Positions 45,738 to 55,676 of a DNA stretch of 64,000 nt are shown piece after piece. Within the stretch, counting starts at the first letter, position 1. Every line of letters starts with the position of its first letter. Source of the DNA: Enterococcus sp. 4G2_DIV0659. GTDB lineage: Bacteria; Bacillota; Bacilli; Lactobacillales; Enterococcaceae. The notes beneath the pieces were generated by a model, which worked only from the letters and a program-made list of their open reading frames with translations, was not told the DNA's origin and did no database searches. A program made the translations under genes and the position numbers. The stretch spans positions 1,957,001 to 2,021,000 of the forward strand of contig NZ_NGLE02000001.1 of NCBI RefSeq assembly GCF_002140715.2. The letters are read 5' to 3'.

Positions 45738-45768
45738 TTGCTATGAAGCTGACTCCATAGTTTATAGT
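45738..45768 (+). promoter_or_regulatory. MerR-type promoter/operator 2
   Basis: TTGCTA (45738-45743) and TATAGT (45763-45768) with a 19-nt spacer containing TGAAGCTGACTCCA. It is the inverted near-copy of operator 1 and drives the aldo-keto reductase. Confidence 0.7.
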
Positions 45769-45779
45769 GAGGTTGTTAA

Positions 45780-46670
<891 letters not shown>

Positions 46671-46825
46671 ATGAAACATAGAAGTGTTATTTGAGCAGAG
46701 ATAAAAGACTAACGAGCAAAAAAAAATAAACATAGGAACAATTAAGTGAAAGATTAAATATTTCTTGCGCTACAGTTTCTAGTTAATAAGTTGGTAAGAA
46801 TTATCCAAATGTATGAACAAACGAT

Positions 46826-46855
46826 CAGAACCTTATACAGAGGTTCTGTTTTTTT
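46826..46855 (+). terminator. Terminator after the aldo/keto reductase
   Basis: CAGAACCT (46826-46833) and AGGTTCTG (46841-46848), then seven Ts. It lies about 155 nt after the stop codon. Confidence 0.7.
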
Positions 46856-47246
46856 AGTATACATAAAAATATGTTAACTAAATAAAGTACCATCTATTTG
46901 CTACTCTTTTATCTTACGTGTAATTCTGATCTCTGAGCAAAACGGACCTCTAGTTTATCCGAGTGTACCTTTAATTTTTTTGAGTTGTGCTTATCTATCG
47001 TCAAAAGCAAATATATTGGCTAATGAGTTTCAAGCGTATGTAGTTGAATGGCGAAAGAATAGAAGAAAAATAATGAAGATAGAGATACTAATATGAGGCG
47101 ATTATTCTCTTCTTTTGATCGAACGTGAGATAAAGTTTGAGGAGATATTTTAATGTTAGGTACAAGTTAAAATGTCCCACGCGCTTAAAAATATGTACAT
47201 AGATACTAATTCTATAAATTGGGAAAGGGAAGTGTGCATCAGTATG
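46856..47246. other. Gene-free stretch with a start-less open frame
   Basis: No gene is supported here. A frame is open from 46878 to 47096 (plus strand, 72 codons) without a start near its beginning or any ribosome site. Its predicted product ends in a basic helix with EWRKNRRK. It may be a decayed gene fragment or chance. The stretch otherwise shows no repeats or hairpins of note. Confidence 0.3.
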
Positions 47247-48767
47247 TTACTCAAAAGATAAGTAACTTGAGCGATTGAAAATTTCTTCTTGAATCGCTTG
47301 GCAAACATTTCTTAAGTACTTTTCATCAGTAAATGTTGGGAGGTAAATCTTATTTTTATGTGGGAATTCTCCCGAATAAGATTTATCAGAAATAAGTAAA
47401 TCGATCGCCTTATCAAAATGATCAGCAATAGTGATATTTTCTCGGAATAGTAGGAGCAATTTCATCGTTATGATTTCTTTGATATAGGCATTTCCATTTT
47501 GAATATTGATGGTGACAGGGTCGATGCGACCTTGTTTAAATAATGGATATAAATGGATTGTAAAAAGAAAAAATTGGTTTTTAAAATGTTCTATTTTATC
47601 TGGTTTTAAGTATTCGGCAAGAAAGGGATAAGTAGCTGATAATTGATCGATCTGCTCTAAAATATGATCGGATTTGTTTTTTATTAGCTGCTTGTAAGGA
47701 TTTAAATGATAATAGTCTTCAGTATAGACGTATAAGAAATCTCTCGGATCATAGGAACAGTAATATTCATAGAGCAAAAATAACGATACTTCCTGATGAA
47801 GTAAATCAAAATCTTCTATTTGGTTAATTTCGCTGGTATGGTCGAATTCGTCGTGGAATAAATTTGTATAGAACATCTGAGTGATCGCTTTAATGGCTGT
47901 ATTAAGGTTATTTATTTTTGTATCAAATACAAGAGTCTCTTGTATTGTGTTTGATAATGATGGAAGCAATTTGTTTTTTAAGATAAATAAGAATAGAAAA
48001 GCTGCTTCCGATTCAGCTTGTTCTTCTTTTTCAGTAAATGAAGTGACAGAAAGAGAAAGTGAATCGGAAAGTTCTTTATACAAGCCATTTTTTGAAAAAG
48101 TAACACGATAAGGCGACTCGATGAAGCAAGAATGCTGCTCTCTTATTTTGCATATAAAAATCATTAACAGAAAATGATGTTTTTGAGTTGGATTAAGTTG
48201 AAATTTAGAAAAAAAGTTAGAAGTTAATGATTGTTCTAAAATATCTAAATCTTCTGAAAACAACCATAACGAAGATGCAGAAGAAAAAAATAGAAAATAG
48301 AATGTTCGAATTCGATATTCATTACCCATAATTTCATTATTTTCTGAAAGCGATAAGCCATGTTTTTCAATAAAATCTATGAACCTTTTTTTGTATCTTA
48401 AAAAAGTTGATTTACTTATGTAATGTGTGTCACAAAACTGTCCCACATTGACTTTTCCTAAAAGAAAACTGTCCATGACAAAGTTAAAAAGGATGGATCT
48501 TTTTAAATAAAAAAGGCCAACAGTTTCAACTTCTGCGTTAAGTATTTTTATCGTAAGAATTTGCCCCGTCTTGTTACTGGTAAAAAAAAGTCTATTGCTG
48601 TTTAGTTCAGGATGCGTGTGTAATTCTTTTACGATAGTCCTAACAGTGTTTTCTGAATAATTAGTCATTTTTATCAACTCCGGAATACTCATCTCACGCG
48701 CTTCTCTAATTAAAATTGAAACAATGTGCATTCTTCGGTCATCAAAAACGTTTAGAAAATCCCTCAT
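47247..48767 (-). CDS. Mga-like transcriptional regulator, WxL locus 2
   Basis: A 506-residue Mga-type regulator. Two N-terminal helix-turn-helix regions (about residues 10-60, ELIKMTNYSENTVRTIVKE, and about 105-135) are followed by a long helical PRD-like middle and an EIIB-like end. It has the same length and the same divergent position relative to a pseudo-receiver regulator as the locus 1 gene (6620-8140), but little obvious residue identity. It likely controls WxL locus 2. Confidence 0.8.
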   Translation of the reverse strand: MRDFLNVFDDRRMHIVSILIREAREMSIPELIKMTNYSENTVRTIVKELHTHPELNSNRLFFTSNKTGQILTIKILNAEVETVGLFYLKRSILFNFVMDSFLLGKVNVGQFCDTHYISKSTFLRYKKRFIDFIEKHGLSLSENNEIMGNEYRIRTFYFLFFSSASSLWLFSEDLDILEQSLTSNFFSKFQLNPTQKHHFLLMIFICKIREQHSCFIESPYRVTFSKNGLYKELSDSLSLSVTSFTEKEEQAESEAAFLFLFILKNKLLPSLSNTIQETLVFDTKINNLNTAIKAITQMFYTNLFHDEFDHTSEINQIEDFDLLHQEVSLFLLYEYYCSYDPRDFLYVYTEDYYHLNPYKQLIKNKSDHILEQIDQLSATYPFLAEYLKPDKIEHFKNQFFLFTIHLYPLFKQGRIDPVTINIQNGNAYIKEIITMKLLLLFRENITIADHFDKAIDLLISDKSYSGEFPHKNKIYLPTFTDEKYLRNVCQAIQEEIFNRSSYLSFE

Positions 48768-49157
48768 ACCTACTCCCCCAATATTATGTTTTTATTTTAT
48801 TATTATTATTAAATGTTAAATAAGAAAAATCAAGTTTTTTTTTAAGGTTCTAACATTTGTATAACGATATTTAATTTTTTAGAATTGTTTTTTAATAGTT
48901 ATTTTTACCCTATAGATAGGAAGCTTTTTCTTTGGAAATAGCTGTTTTGATCAGGAATCAAAAAATGAGTTTGAGACATTAAAAAAAGAGTGAGTAAAAT
49001 TTTGTGTGATATGTTTTAATATTTATATAGAATAACGATAAATAAAACGTTTATTTAAATAAAAATCGTATAATAATTTGTTATATTTCTTTAAATAAAC
49101 TTTTATTAAGCACAATACATAAGCTTCGAAAAATACATAAAAAAGAGGGTAGATAGG
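48768..49157. other. AT-rich divergent intergenic region of WxL locus 2
   Basis: No gene. It holds a 13-nt copy of the right arm of the locus 1 recombination site (AAATAAGAAAAAT, 48818-48830), a palindrome TTTATTTAAATAAA (49050-49063) and a TATAAT (49069-49074) without a convincing -35. Activator-dependent expression of the next gene is possible. Confidence 0.4.
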
Positions 49158-49856
49158 ATGTACAACATTGGATACATATCGCTGGATAGTAATTGGAAAA
49201 AAGAATATCTGGATTTATTTCCAGAAAAGGAATACCAAGTTAACCAATTACGTATTACGGAGACAGAACTTTTTTCTAAGCAAGACATTTTACTAATTGA
49301 AGAACAGAGCTTTAAAGATTTTCCAACCATTTGTCAATTATTGTTAGAAGTTAAAGCATGTAAAAAAACGATGGTATATATCATTTCTTTAAAAGAGAAT
49401 CTTGATCAAGCAGCTCGGATTGTGTATTTACAGTTAGGGGTAAATGGCATAAAAGATAATTCATTAGACTTAGAAGAGTTTTCATTTATATTGAAAAATC
49501 TATTGATTAAATGCTCGGATTATCAAACTGAGCGTTCAGGCAAGATGAAAACGATGAACAAGATAAAAACAGGTTTTTTTAAACTTGATGTTGAAAATAT
49601 GAGTGTATGCATTGATGAAGAGGAAATCGGTTTGACTCGATTGGAATATCAAATCATCAAGTTACTTTATGATAATGCCAGAAAGGCAGTCTCTTATGAG
49701 CAAATTTCTGAGAACATCTGGAAAACCAGATCAGAAGATAAAAAATATAGAGTGGCAAATACTATTTTTCATTTACGTAAAAAATTGGAAAGAAAAGACG
49801 ATGATGTTGAATATATAAAAACGGTGCGATCTCGTGGTTATATGCTAAATATATGA
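49158..49856 (+). CDS. Orphan winged-helix regulator with degenerate receiver, WxL locus 2
   Basis: A 232-residue paralogue of the locus 1 regulator, sharing the MYNIGxI start, the degenerate receiver-like half and the winged-helix DNA-binding half (ending YIKTVRSRGYML). The phospho-acceptor region reads ILLIEEQSF, with Glu in the area of the usual Asp. No histidine kinase is nearby. It lies at the head of the WxL operon, separated from it by a leader with two hairpins. Confidence 0.8.
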   Translation: MYNIGYISLDSNWKKEYLDLFPEKEYQVNQLRITETELFSKQDILLIEEQSFKDFPTICQLLLEVKACKKTMVYIISLKENLDQAARIVYLQLGVNGIKDNSLDLEEFSFILKNLLIKCSDYQTERSGKMKTMNKIKTGFFKLDVENMSVCIDEEEIGLTRLEYQIIKLLYDNARKAVSYEQISENIWKTRSEDKKYRVANTIFHLRKKLERKDDDVEYIKTVRSRGYMLNI

Positions 49857-49910
49857 GTTATCTATAAAAGATGTTACTTACATTTCGCAATGAACATTAA
49901 ATTTGGTTTC

Positions 49911-49997
49911 ACTTTTCCCATTATTCTAGATGCTGAAATCAATGTATAGAGAAATTTGATGGGAAAAGTTGAAATAAATACCCTATATTCCTATAGG
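49911..49997 (+). other. Two hairpins in the leader of the locus 2 WxL operon
   Basis: ACTTTTCCCA (49911-49920) pairs with TGGGAAAAGT (49960-49969) over a 39-nt loop. CCTATA (49982-49987) pairs with TATAGG (49992-49997) and is followed by ACATTTTT. They could be an operator dyad and a weak attenuator before the giant surface gene. Confidence 0.35.
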
Positions 49998-50023
49998 ACA
50001 TTTTTAAAGAAAGGAGGAGAAAA

Positions 50024-53000
50024 ATGAGAAGACAAAAAAAGGTCTATTTTGTTGGAGTAATAGTTGCTTTATTTAGTATTTTAAGCGTCGTCTTATTTCA
50101 AAACACTACACAGATAAAAGCATCTGAAGAGCCGACAGTGAAGCGTGCAATTGATTTAGAAAAAGAATTAAACCCGTTACCCAAAAGTGAAAAAGAGTTA
50201 CATGATGAAAAAGATATCACGATACCACAGATGGAAGCCTACATGAATGGTACGGATTATCGGTCATCAAAAGCAACGAGTGAAAATAAAATAACGGGTG
50301 ATATGACTAACGGTGAATATCAAAGCAAGTACGCCGCATTGAATGCTGAACAAAATGCTGAATGGAACAAAAAATACAATTTCAGACCTGAAACCAATGT
50401 CAAGCATGTATCTACGTATGAAGAGTTTGCAAAACACTACGAAGATAATGGTGTTTCCAAAATAGTTCTTGATAATGATGTTGTGACTACTAGATCAGCA
50501 AACCTAGGAAGAACCGAATCGATTGAAATTGATGGTCAAGGATATTTGCTCCGTTTTGACGGTGGTTCGATTAATCTTAATGATTTAACAAAAATAGAGA
50601 ATTTTGGAAAAGCCTTTTCAGATGTTCCTGTGTTTCATATGCATGATATACAGGTGGCCAATGGAGTTCCAGGTCAAAATACAGGTGCAAATAGTTGGGG
50701 CTTTGTAAATGGTCGTAATTCTGGTGATTGGGGAGGAGCAGGAGCTAACCCTAGAAATGGCTTATGGCGCTATCGGGTTGGCAATGTGTATACACCGTCT
50801 GGACCTACAGCTGAAGATAATCAAAATGTGAGAGGTCGTCTCATTTGTGCCAACCGAGCAGAAGTAAGTGTTTGGGGATACAATGACTTAACGACCGCAG
50901 CTGAAAATTTTTATACTGGTGGAATGACATATGAACCATTCACTTACTATAAAGGAAAAATAGCTAATCGTAATTATTCAACCATTTGGTTTGTCCAACC
51001 TGTTGGTACGAATAATGATAGTGGAAGTAGTACAGGAACAATGGAATTTAATATCGGAGAAGGCTCGTTTGTTTATCTGCATAACAAAAGAGATACTAGT
51101 ATTGGTTATCCAGGGGTATATGAGCATTTCGACCAAATAAAAGTAGGGAAAAATGCGACATATAATGCCAACATCGCTGGATCAGCACTTTCTTTTAATA
51201 GAGACAATGCACGTTTTATTGCTGAAGAAGGTGCGACAGTGAATTTACTTTCTCGGCGTAATGCAACTAATTATCCTACCCTTGTTCTTGGTAGCTCGAA
51301 TAATACTAATGGGGGAGTTGGCTCGGGACGTTCACCTAAAAATGTTCAAGTAGACTTTAAGCCTAAGAGTAAAGTATTTATAGTTGGTAATAATAGTACT
51401 GGAATTATAGGGTACCGTGGATTTCTTTCAGAAGCTAGAGAGAGCTCACAAGTAGTGATTGATAACCCAGAAACGTTTGATATTCGGAATTTACGTACGA
51501 ATACAGGAACGACCAGAGCATTTCTAGGAGATGAAACTCGGGATAGAGGAAACCATAGTTTCGTGATAAAGAATTCTGACATTTCTATTTGGGAAAATAG
51601 CACAGAAATGGATGGTGCTCCGACATATGATTATGTAAATGTCGAAGAATTAAAAGTCACGAATGCTGTAGCAGCGGGAAGTGTTACGAGTACTAATGCT
51701 GATTTAAGTACCCAGTATACTCGGGGAAACTTTAAACGAATTTCAGGGATGAATAGTACCCCAAAACTAGAATGGATACCAGTGACTGATGCAGATTTTT
51801 CTCAAAAATCTAGAGTATTGATTGGTTATACAGCAGTCGGTGGCGAAGATCCATTTGATGAGAATGGGGATGCAAAGGTCAAACCTGTATACGCCGATAG
51901 CATTCGTAAAGCCTATGTTGATTATACTGATACTCTTGGGAATACCTATACGGGTATAAGTACGAATGATAATTACCTACACTGGAAAAAAGCAGATCAT
52001 ACGATTGCAGGATTCCAAATGGCTGGTAAAGACATGAAGGGGATTCCTTATCGTGCTTCGATGGTAAATGGTACTTTGACGCCTTATAGAACAGGGGAAG
52101 AAGTGCTTACTACTGTAATTGATGTCACGCCGCCAGAGCCGGCTAAAGTTCAATCAGATAAAGTAACAAATGCAACAAAGCAGCTAACTGGTGTAAATGC
52201 AGAACCAAAAGCAAATATTTACGTAGATATCAATGGTGTACGACAAGTAGACGTTGGTACAGTAGCTGATGATGGTTCATGGGTATACGATTTAAAGGGG
52301 TATCTAAATGCTGGGGATTTAGTAGAAATTTTCTTAGAAGATAGTGCTGGGAAAATTACAACGCAGCTTGATCCTGCTGTTCCGACGACAAATAATGATC
52401 GAGGGAATATTAACCCTTCAGCCGATTTAACTTATCGTGATACCGTCTTTAAAGCAGCAGCAAAATATACTGTAGAAGACATCTTACCGGATAAACCAAT
52501 AGCAGAAAAAAGTGTCAAAGTTTTTCGAGATGGCGTTGAAGTCAATAACACTCAGGTCGGAGATACATTGATTTATACACTTACTGCTACAAATGGTAAG
52601 GCAGCAAATTTTGATACTGTCTGGAAAAACGTAGATATTACGGATGTAATTCCAACAGGTACAACATTTGATCCTAGTGATCCGGGAATTAAAATCAATA
52701 ATGTAGACGCGGTTGAAGGGGATTATACTTTTGATCCATCTGGAAATGGAGCCTTAACAATCCACCTTGGTGATTTACAAACAGGAGCTTCAAGTACCGT
52801 TACATTTAAAGTAGAAGTAACACAAGATGCTGTCGGAAGCATTATTACCAACACAGCAAAAGCAGAAGGGTATTCTCCAAGAGAAAAGGGAGAATTTATT
52901 CCTGGACCGGATGATCCAAATAGGGAACATGAAACCTATTGGGCGATTACTGATGAAATAAAAAATCCTGGGGGAACGGTTTTTGGGGTCTTGAAATTTG

Positions 53001-53404
53001 TTTCTGCGCCAAGTGTGATTGATTTTGGTACTCAAGCTGTTAAAACGAAAGTTCAACGAATTAATCAACCTACAGAAATTAAAGGTGATTTGATTATTCA
53101 AGATAGTCGCGCTCAAAGGAAACCGTGGAATTTAACTGCCAGTCTAAAAACGCCACTAACTAATGGTAAAGATACCATTGTAGGGGCTTTGCGTTATGTA
53201 TCAAAAGGAAATGAAATTACTCTAAATGCTGGTTCTCAACCAATAATTGAAGGTAAAACAAATAGTGATGATACGCCCTACAAAGTAAATAGTACTTGGT
53301 CTGAATCAGGAGATGGATTGAAATTACAAACTGATATAGGTTCAGTGAAATCTTCTGGGAGTTATACAGCAACGATCGAATGGAATTTGACAGATGCACC
53401 ATAA
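50024..53404 (+). CDS. Giant pectate-lyase-like adhesin with WxL domain
   Basis: A 1126-residue secreted protein. It has a signal peptide (to about residue 34) and a large right-handed beta-helix-like region (about 120-560) resembling pectate-lyase-like adhesive domains. An Ig-like domain (about 700-780), a DUF11-type repeat domain (about 820-960) and a C-terminal WxL domain (about 985-1126) follow. Both WxL motifs are canonical: PWNLTASL and EWNLTDAP. Ribosome site AAAGGAGGAG. It takes the place that the vWA/MucBP protein has in locus 1, so the two loci display different binding heads. Confidence 0.87.
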   Translation: MRRQKKVYFVGVIVALFSILSVVLFQNTTQIKASEEPTVKRAIDLEKELNPLPKSEKELHDEKDITIPQMEAYMNGTDYRSSKATSENKITGDMTNGEYQSKYAALNAEQNAEWNKKYNFRPETNVKHVSTYEEFAKHYEDNGVSKIVLDNDVVTTRSANLGRTESIEIDGQGYLLRFDGGSINLNDLTKIENFGKAFSDVPVFHMHDIQVANGVPGQNTGANSWGFVNGRNSGDWGGAGANPRNGLWRYRVGNVYTPSGPTAEDNQNVRGRLICANRAEVSVWGYNDLTTAAENFYTGGMTYEPFTYYKGKIANRNYSTIWFVQPVGTNNDSGSSTGTMEFNIGEGSFVYLHNKRDTSIGYPGVYEHFDQIKVGKNATYNANIAGSALSFNRDNARFIAEEGATVNLLSRRNATNYPTLVLGSSNNTNGGVGSGRSPKNVQVDFKPKSKVFIVGNNSTGIIGYRGFLSEARESSQVVIDNPETFDIRNLRTNTGTTRAFLGDETRDRGNHSFVIKNSDISIWENSTEMDGAPTYDYVNVEELKVTNAVAAGSVTSTNADLSTQYTRGNFKRISGMNSTPKLEWIPVTDADFSQKSRVLIGYTAVGGEDPFDENGDAKVKPVYADSIRKAYVDYTDTLGNTYTGISTNDNYLHWKKADHTIAGFQMAGKDMKGIPYRASMVNGTLTPYRTGEEVLTTVIDVTPPEPAKVQSDKVTNATKQLTGVNAEPKANIYVDINGVRQVDVGTVADDGSWVYDLKGYLNAGDLVEIFLEDSAGKITTQLDPAVPTTNNDRGNINPSADLTYRDTVFKAAAKYTVEDILPDKPIAEKSVKVFRDGVEVNNTQVGDTLIYTLTATNGKAANFDTVWKNVDITDVIPTGTTFDPSDPGIKINNVDAVEGDYTFDPSGNGALTIHLGDLQTGASSTVTFKVEVTQDAVGSIITNTAKAEGYSPREKGEFIPGPDDPNREHETYWAITDEIKNPGGTVFGVLKFVSAPSVIDFGTQAVKTKVQRINQPTEIKGDLIIQDSRAQRKPWNLTASLKTPLTNGKDTIVGALRYVSKGNEITLNAGSQPIIEGKTNSDDTPYKVNSTWSESGDGLKLQTDIGSVKSSGSYTATIEWNLTDAP

Positions 53405-53422
53405 AGCAGAGGGGAGTTATAA

Positions 53423-53770
53423 ATGAATAAGAAGTTGAAATATTTGCTATCCTGTATTCTTTTTATCTCTGTTGGAGTAACCCTGTTTATCTTCCCGATT
53501 ATGGATGTTTGGGCAGTTGAAGGTGGTCAAGTAGGGCACGATGCTGTTATTGAGCTTTATGCCGAAGATACCATAGAATCTTCATCATCAAGTTCAGAAC
53601 AACCAACTAGTTCAAGCAAGCCAATTGTTGAGAAACCAAAAGGAAAATACCCAAGTACAGGTGAAGTTATTAGACGTTCATTAGCATTAAGCGGCAGTGC
53701 TCTAGCTTTAATTGCATTGATTTTCTTTATTAAAAAAAGGCGTGAAGAACGGGAGGAAGTTGAAAAATGA
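53423..53770 (+). CDS. Small wall-anchored protein with YPSTG sorting signal
   Basis: A 115-residue paralogue of the LPSTG mini-protein of locus 1: signal peptide (residues 1-33), Ser-rich exposed segment, sorting motif KYPSTGE (about residue 74), membrane helix and a KKRREEREEVEK tail. The first motif residue is Tyr, not Leu, which may alter sortase recognition. Its stop overlaps the next start (ATGA). Confidence 0.82.
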   Translation: MNKKLKYLLSCILFISVGVTLFIFPIMDVWAVEGGQVGHDAVIELYAEDTIESSSSSSEQPTSSSKPIVEKPKGKYPSTGEVIRRSLALSGSALALIALIFFIKKRREEREEVEK

Positions 53771-54558
53771 AACAGATAAAGAACATTTTATTTTCTGTAC
53801 TCACATTTTCTTTTTTCCTGAGTAGTCAAGCAGTTTTTGCTGAAGCAAAATCTTTGCCAGCAACAGGCAGTATTGAATTTGAGAAATCATTACAACCGCC
53901 GCAAGTCGTTGATCCAGAAAAACCAGCTGATCCGGCTGATCCAGGACCAAGTCCGTCAACAGATGGTTATTTGAGAATAGATTTTGTTCCTAAATTTAAT
54001 TTTGGACGAAATAAATTATCTGAAAAAGATCAGACCTACTCTGCAAATGCTCAACTTTTTCATGGGGATACTGGACCAAGAGGAAATTATGTTCAAGTAA
54101 CCGATAGTCGAGCAACAGGAGATGGTTGGACGTTACAAGTCCGTCAAGAAACAATGTTAACTTCTAATACGGGAGATATGTTAAAAGGAGCGTATATCTC
54201 TTTAGATAAAATGTGGGCTAACTCCACATTAGATTCTCAATATGCTCCTAGTTTACAAACCGATGTTATCAAACTAGATAAAATTAACACAACGTATGAT
54301 TTAGCTACTGCCGGAAAAAATCAAGGATTTGGAACATGGACTATTGAATTTGGGGCTTCAGAAGACAATGAGGCAGGTCTTGTATCCACATTAAAACCTC
54401 TTACTGATGAAAACGGCAAACCTGTATTAGACCCTGATTTTGAAAACAAGCAAGTTTATAAAAATGAGGCAGTTAACTTTTTTATCCCTGGTTCAAAAGA
54501 CACAAAACCAGGTCAATACCAAACGGTGATAACTTGGCTATTAGCTGAGTTGCCATAA
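53767..54558 (+). CDS. WxL-domain surface protein
   Basis: A 263-residue secreted WxL protein: signal peptide (to about residue 25), Pro/Asp-rich linker with DPADPGPSPST and a WxL domain with GWTLQVRQ and TWLLAELP. Clear paralogue of 14699-15505. Translationally coupled to the preceding gene by a 4-nt overlap. Confidence 0.9.
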   Translation: MKQIKNILFSVLTFSFFLSSQAVFAEAKSLPATGSIEFEKSLQPPQVVDPEKPADPADPGPSPSTDGYLRIDFVPKFNFGRNKLSEKDQTYSANAQLFHGDTGPRGNYVQVTDSRATGDGWTLQVRQETMLTSNTGDMLKGAYISLDKMWANSTLDSQYAPSLQTDVIKLDKINTTYDLATAGKNQGFGTWTIEFGASEDNEAGLVSTLKPLTDENGKPVLDPDFENKQVYKNEAVNFFIPGSKDTKPGQYQTVITWLLAELP

Positions 54559-54589
54559 ATAAAAAAATTATATTGGAGGAAACACACAC

Positions 54590-55459
54590 ATGAAAACAAG
54601 AACATTATGCTCAGTAGCCTTATTGGCAATCTTAGGAGCTAACGTAGCTTTACCAGTAGCAGCAAGCGCAGACGCAAAAAATTTAACAAGTACAGGACAT
54701 ATCGAATACGAAGAAGATACAACTGTAACACCACCTATTGACCATGAAAAACCAGAAGAAGAGCTTGATGACAAGGATGAAATTGTAAAAAATCCTGATG
54801 GGGGCTCATTAGCGATTGATGCAGTTACTAAGCTTCAGTTCATGAAACAAAAAGCGGTAACAACTGACCAAAGATACTATGCAAAACAAGTACCAGCTGA
54901 CAAAAATGGGGTATCAGATGGTTTCCGTGGGAACTTTGTACAAGTAACAGATAAACGAATTGACAGCCGTACACCATGGACATTGACTGCAAAATTAAAT
55001 AAGCAATTTACAACTGGTGACGCTAATGATGCTACTAATGTATTAGCAGGATCTACAATCACTTATACGAATCCGACAATTAATGGTAAAGGTGATGACA
55101 AGTCTCTTTTCCCAGTATTAGGCTCAAAAGCTAGCACGTTTACTTTATCATTTGATAAAACTAATGGTGGTAATACAATAAATGTTATGGGAACAAAAAC
55201 AGCGGAACAAGGGTTTGGAACATTTACTATTGGGTTTGGTAATACAGCAGGATTTGAAGGAGCAGATAAAGGGAAAACTCCTGGTTTAGGTGTGCCAACT
55301 CCAGAGGATTCAACGGGTACACCAGATTCAGATCCTAAAAAGCAAGACTTGATTCATAATGGTTCTGTTCAATTATTTGTGCCAGGTAACGCAATTAAGA
55401 AAAAAGCAGCATATGAAGCTGAAGTATTATGGTCAATTGCTACAACACCAATTGATTAA
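54590..55459 (+). CDS. WxL-domain surface protein
   Basis: A 289-residue secreted WxL protein: signal peptide (to about residue 26), acidic linker (about 40-65) and a WxL domain. The proximal motif PWTLTAKL is canonical and the distal one is LWSIATTP (WxI). Ribosome site TTGGAGGA. Positional counterpart of 15538-16296. A 31-nt palindrome follows. Confidence 0.9.
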   Translation: MKTRTLCSVALLAILGANVALPVAASADAKNLTSTGHIEYEEDTTVTPPIDHEKPEEELDDKDEIVKNPDGGSLAIDAVTKLQFMKQKAVTTDQRYYAKQVPADKNGVSDGFRGNFVQVTDKRIDSRTPWTLTAKLNKQFTTGDANDATNVLAGSTITYTNPTINGKGDDKSLFPVLGSKASTFTLSFDKTNGGNTINVMGTKTAEQGFGTFTIGFGNTAGFEGADKGKTPGLGVPTPEDSTGTPDSDPKKQDLIHNGSVQLFVPGNAIKKKAAYEAEVLWSIATTPID

Positions 55460-55492
55460 TAGTGCTTAAAAGAACGAACAACTGTTTTTTGA

Positions 55493-55523
55493 CAGAACAA
55501 AACTATTTAATAGTTTTGTTCTG
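55493..55523 (+). terminator. 31-nt perfect palindrome after the last WxL gene
   Basis: Two 15-nt arms (55493-55507 and 55509-55523) are perfectly complementary around a single central base, followed by CTCTTTAAAAA. It is either a partial terminator or a 3'-end stabiliser that lowers expression of the downstream assembly genes relative to the WxL proteins. The 217-nt gap after the WxL gene also has a TTGACA (55599-55604) without a clear -10. Confidence 0.5.
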
Positions 55524-55676
55524 CTCTTTAAAAAATTAACAATAAAGTAGAACAGTCTATTCGTTCTGCTATAACAATGATAATCAGGTTAAGAGGATTG
55601 ACAAGTAGCTAGTAATGTATTTGTTTTTATAACAACCTATACGAATTGGCTTTATTTTTGTAAGAAAGGAAAAAAG

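Noticed and set aside
46878..47096. A small gene in the gap after the aldo/keto reductase
   Set aside because: No start codon near the beginning, no ribosome site and no recognisable family. Reported only as a possible remnant.
55599..55634. A promoter for the DUF916 gene of locus 2
   Set aside because: TTGACA is consensus, but the only TATA-like box (55629-55634) is 24 nt away, too far for sigma-A.
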